From Vulcanimicrobiia bacterium (GTDB lineage Bacteria; Vulcanimicrobiota; Vulcanimicrobiia; Vulcanimicrobiales; Vulcanimicrobiaceae): a stretch of DNA of 5,083 nt. The stretch spans positions 1 to 5,083 of the forward strand of contig JANWKW010000167.1 of the NCBI GenBank assembly GCA_025451135.1, written 5' to 3'. The notes under the pieces were generated by a model. The model was not told where the DNA came from. It searched no databases and saw only the letters and a list, made by a program, of their open reading frames with translations. Both the position numbers and the translations under genes were made by a program. Below, piece after piece: positions 5,082-5,083 of the stretch; the stretch's first letter is position 1; every line of letters starts with the position of its first letter.

Positions 5082-5083
5082 AA

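Overview
This is a dense, high-GC (roughly two thirds G+C by eye) bacterial chromosomal window. Seven protein genes all read rightwards, followed by a serine tRNA gene on the same strand. The order is: the 3' end of a CorC/HlyC-type transporter protein; cytidine deaminase (cdd); recO; ruvX/yqgF; mltG; a DUF1292 protein; an MGDG-synthase/UgtP-like glycosyltransferase; a DoxX-family membrane protein; then tRNA-Ser(GCT). No mobile element, CRISPR array or phage gene is visible. Almost every base up to about 4910 is coding, and the only sizeable gap is the ~81 bases before the tRNA.

Likely source: the linkage of cdd with recO, and of ruvX, mltG and a DUF1292 gene, resembles Bacillota-type (Terrabacteria) gene order. 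The GC content, the absence of era between cdd and recO, and the DoxX and glycolipid glycosyltransferase neighbours do not fit a typical Bacillus relative. A GC-rich uncultured lineage such as Eremiobacterota (WPS-2) is my best guess, but this is inference only.

Layout: 1-1853 is housekeeping for nucleotide salvage and DNA/RNA maintenance (cdd, recO, ruvX). 1853-4910 is mainly envelope-related: MltG trims nascent peptidoglycan glycans, the glycosyltransferase probably makes glycolipid from diacylglycerol, and DoxX is a small membrane protein. The small acidic DUF1292 protein sits between. Junctions are very tight: an 8-base overlap (CorC-like/cdd), a 9-base gap (cdd/recO), a GTGA overlap (recO/ruvX), TGATG (ruvX/mltG), a 27-base gap with a good Shine-Dalgarno (mltG/DUF1292), an ATAA overlap (DUF1292/glycosyltransferase) and TGATG (glycosyltransferase/doxX). 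This indicates one polycistronic, translationally coupled transcript whose promoter lies left of the window. The tRNA has its own apparent promoter.

The most notable point is the glycosyltransferase start. Homology-like sequence runs 31 codons upstream of the first ATG/GTG/TTG, to an ATA codon that overlaps the preceding TAA stop. Either a rare ATA initiator is used, or there is a base change or error there; a standard gene caller would truncate the protein and remove its N-terminal glycine-rich loop. I found no convincing novel multi-gene system.
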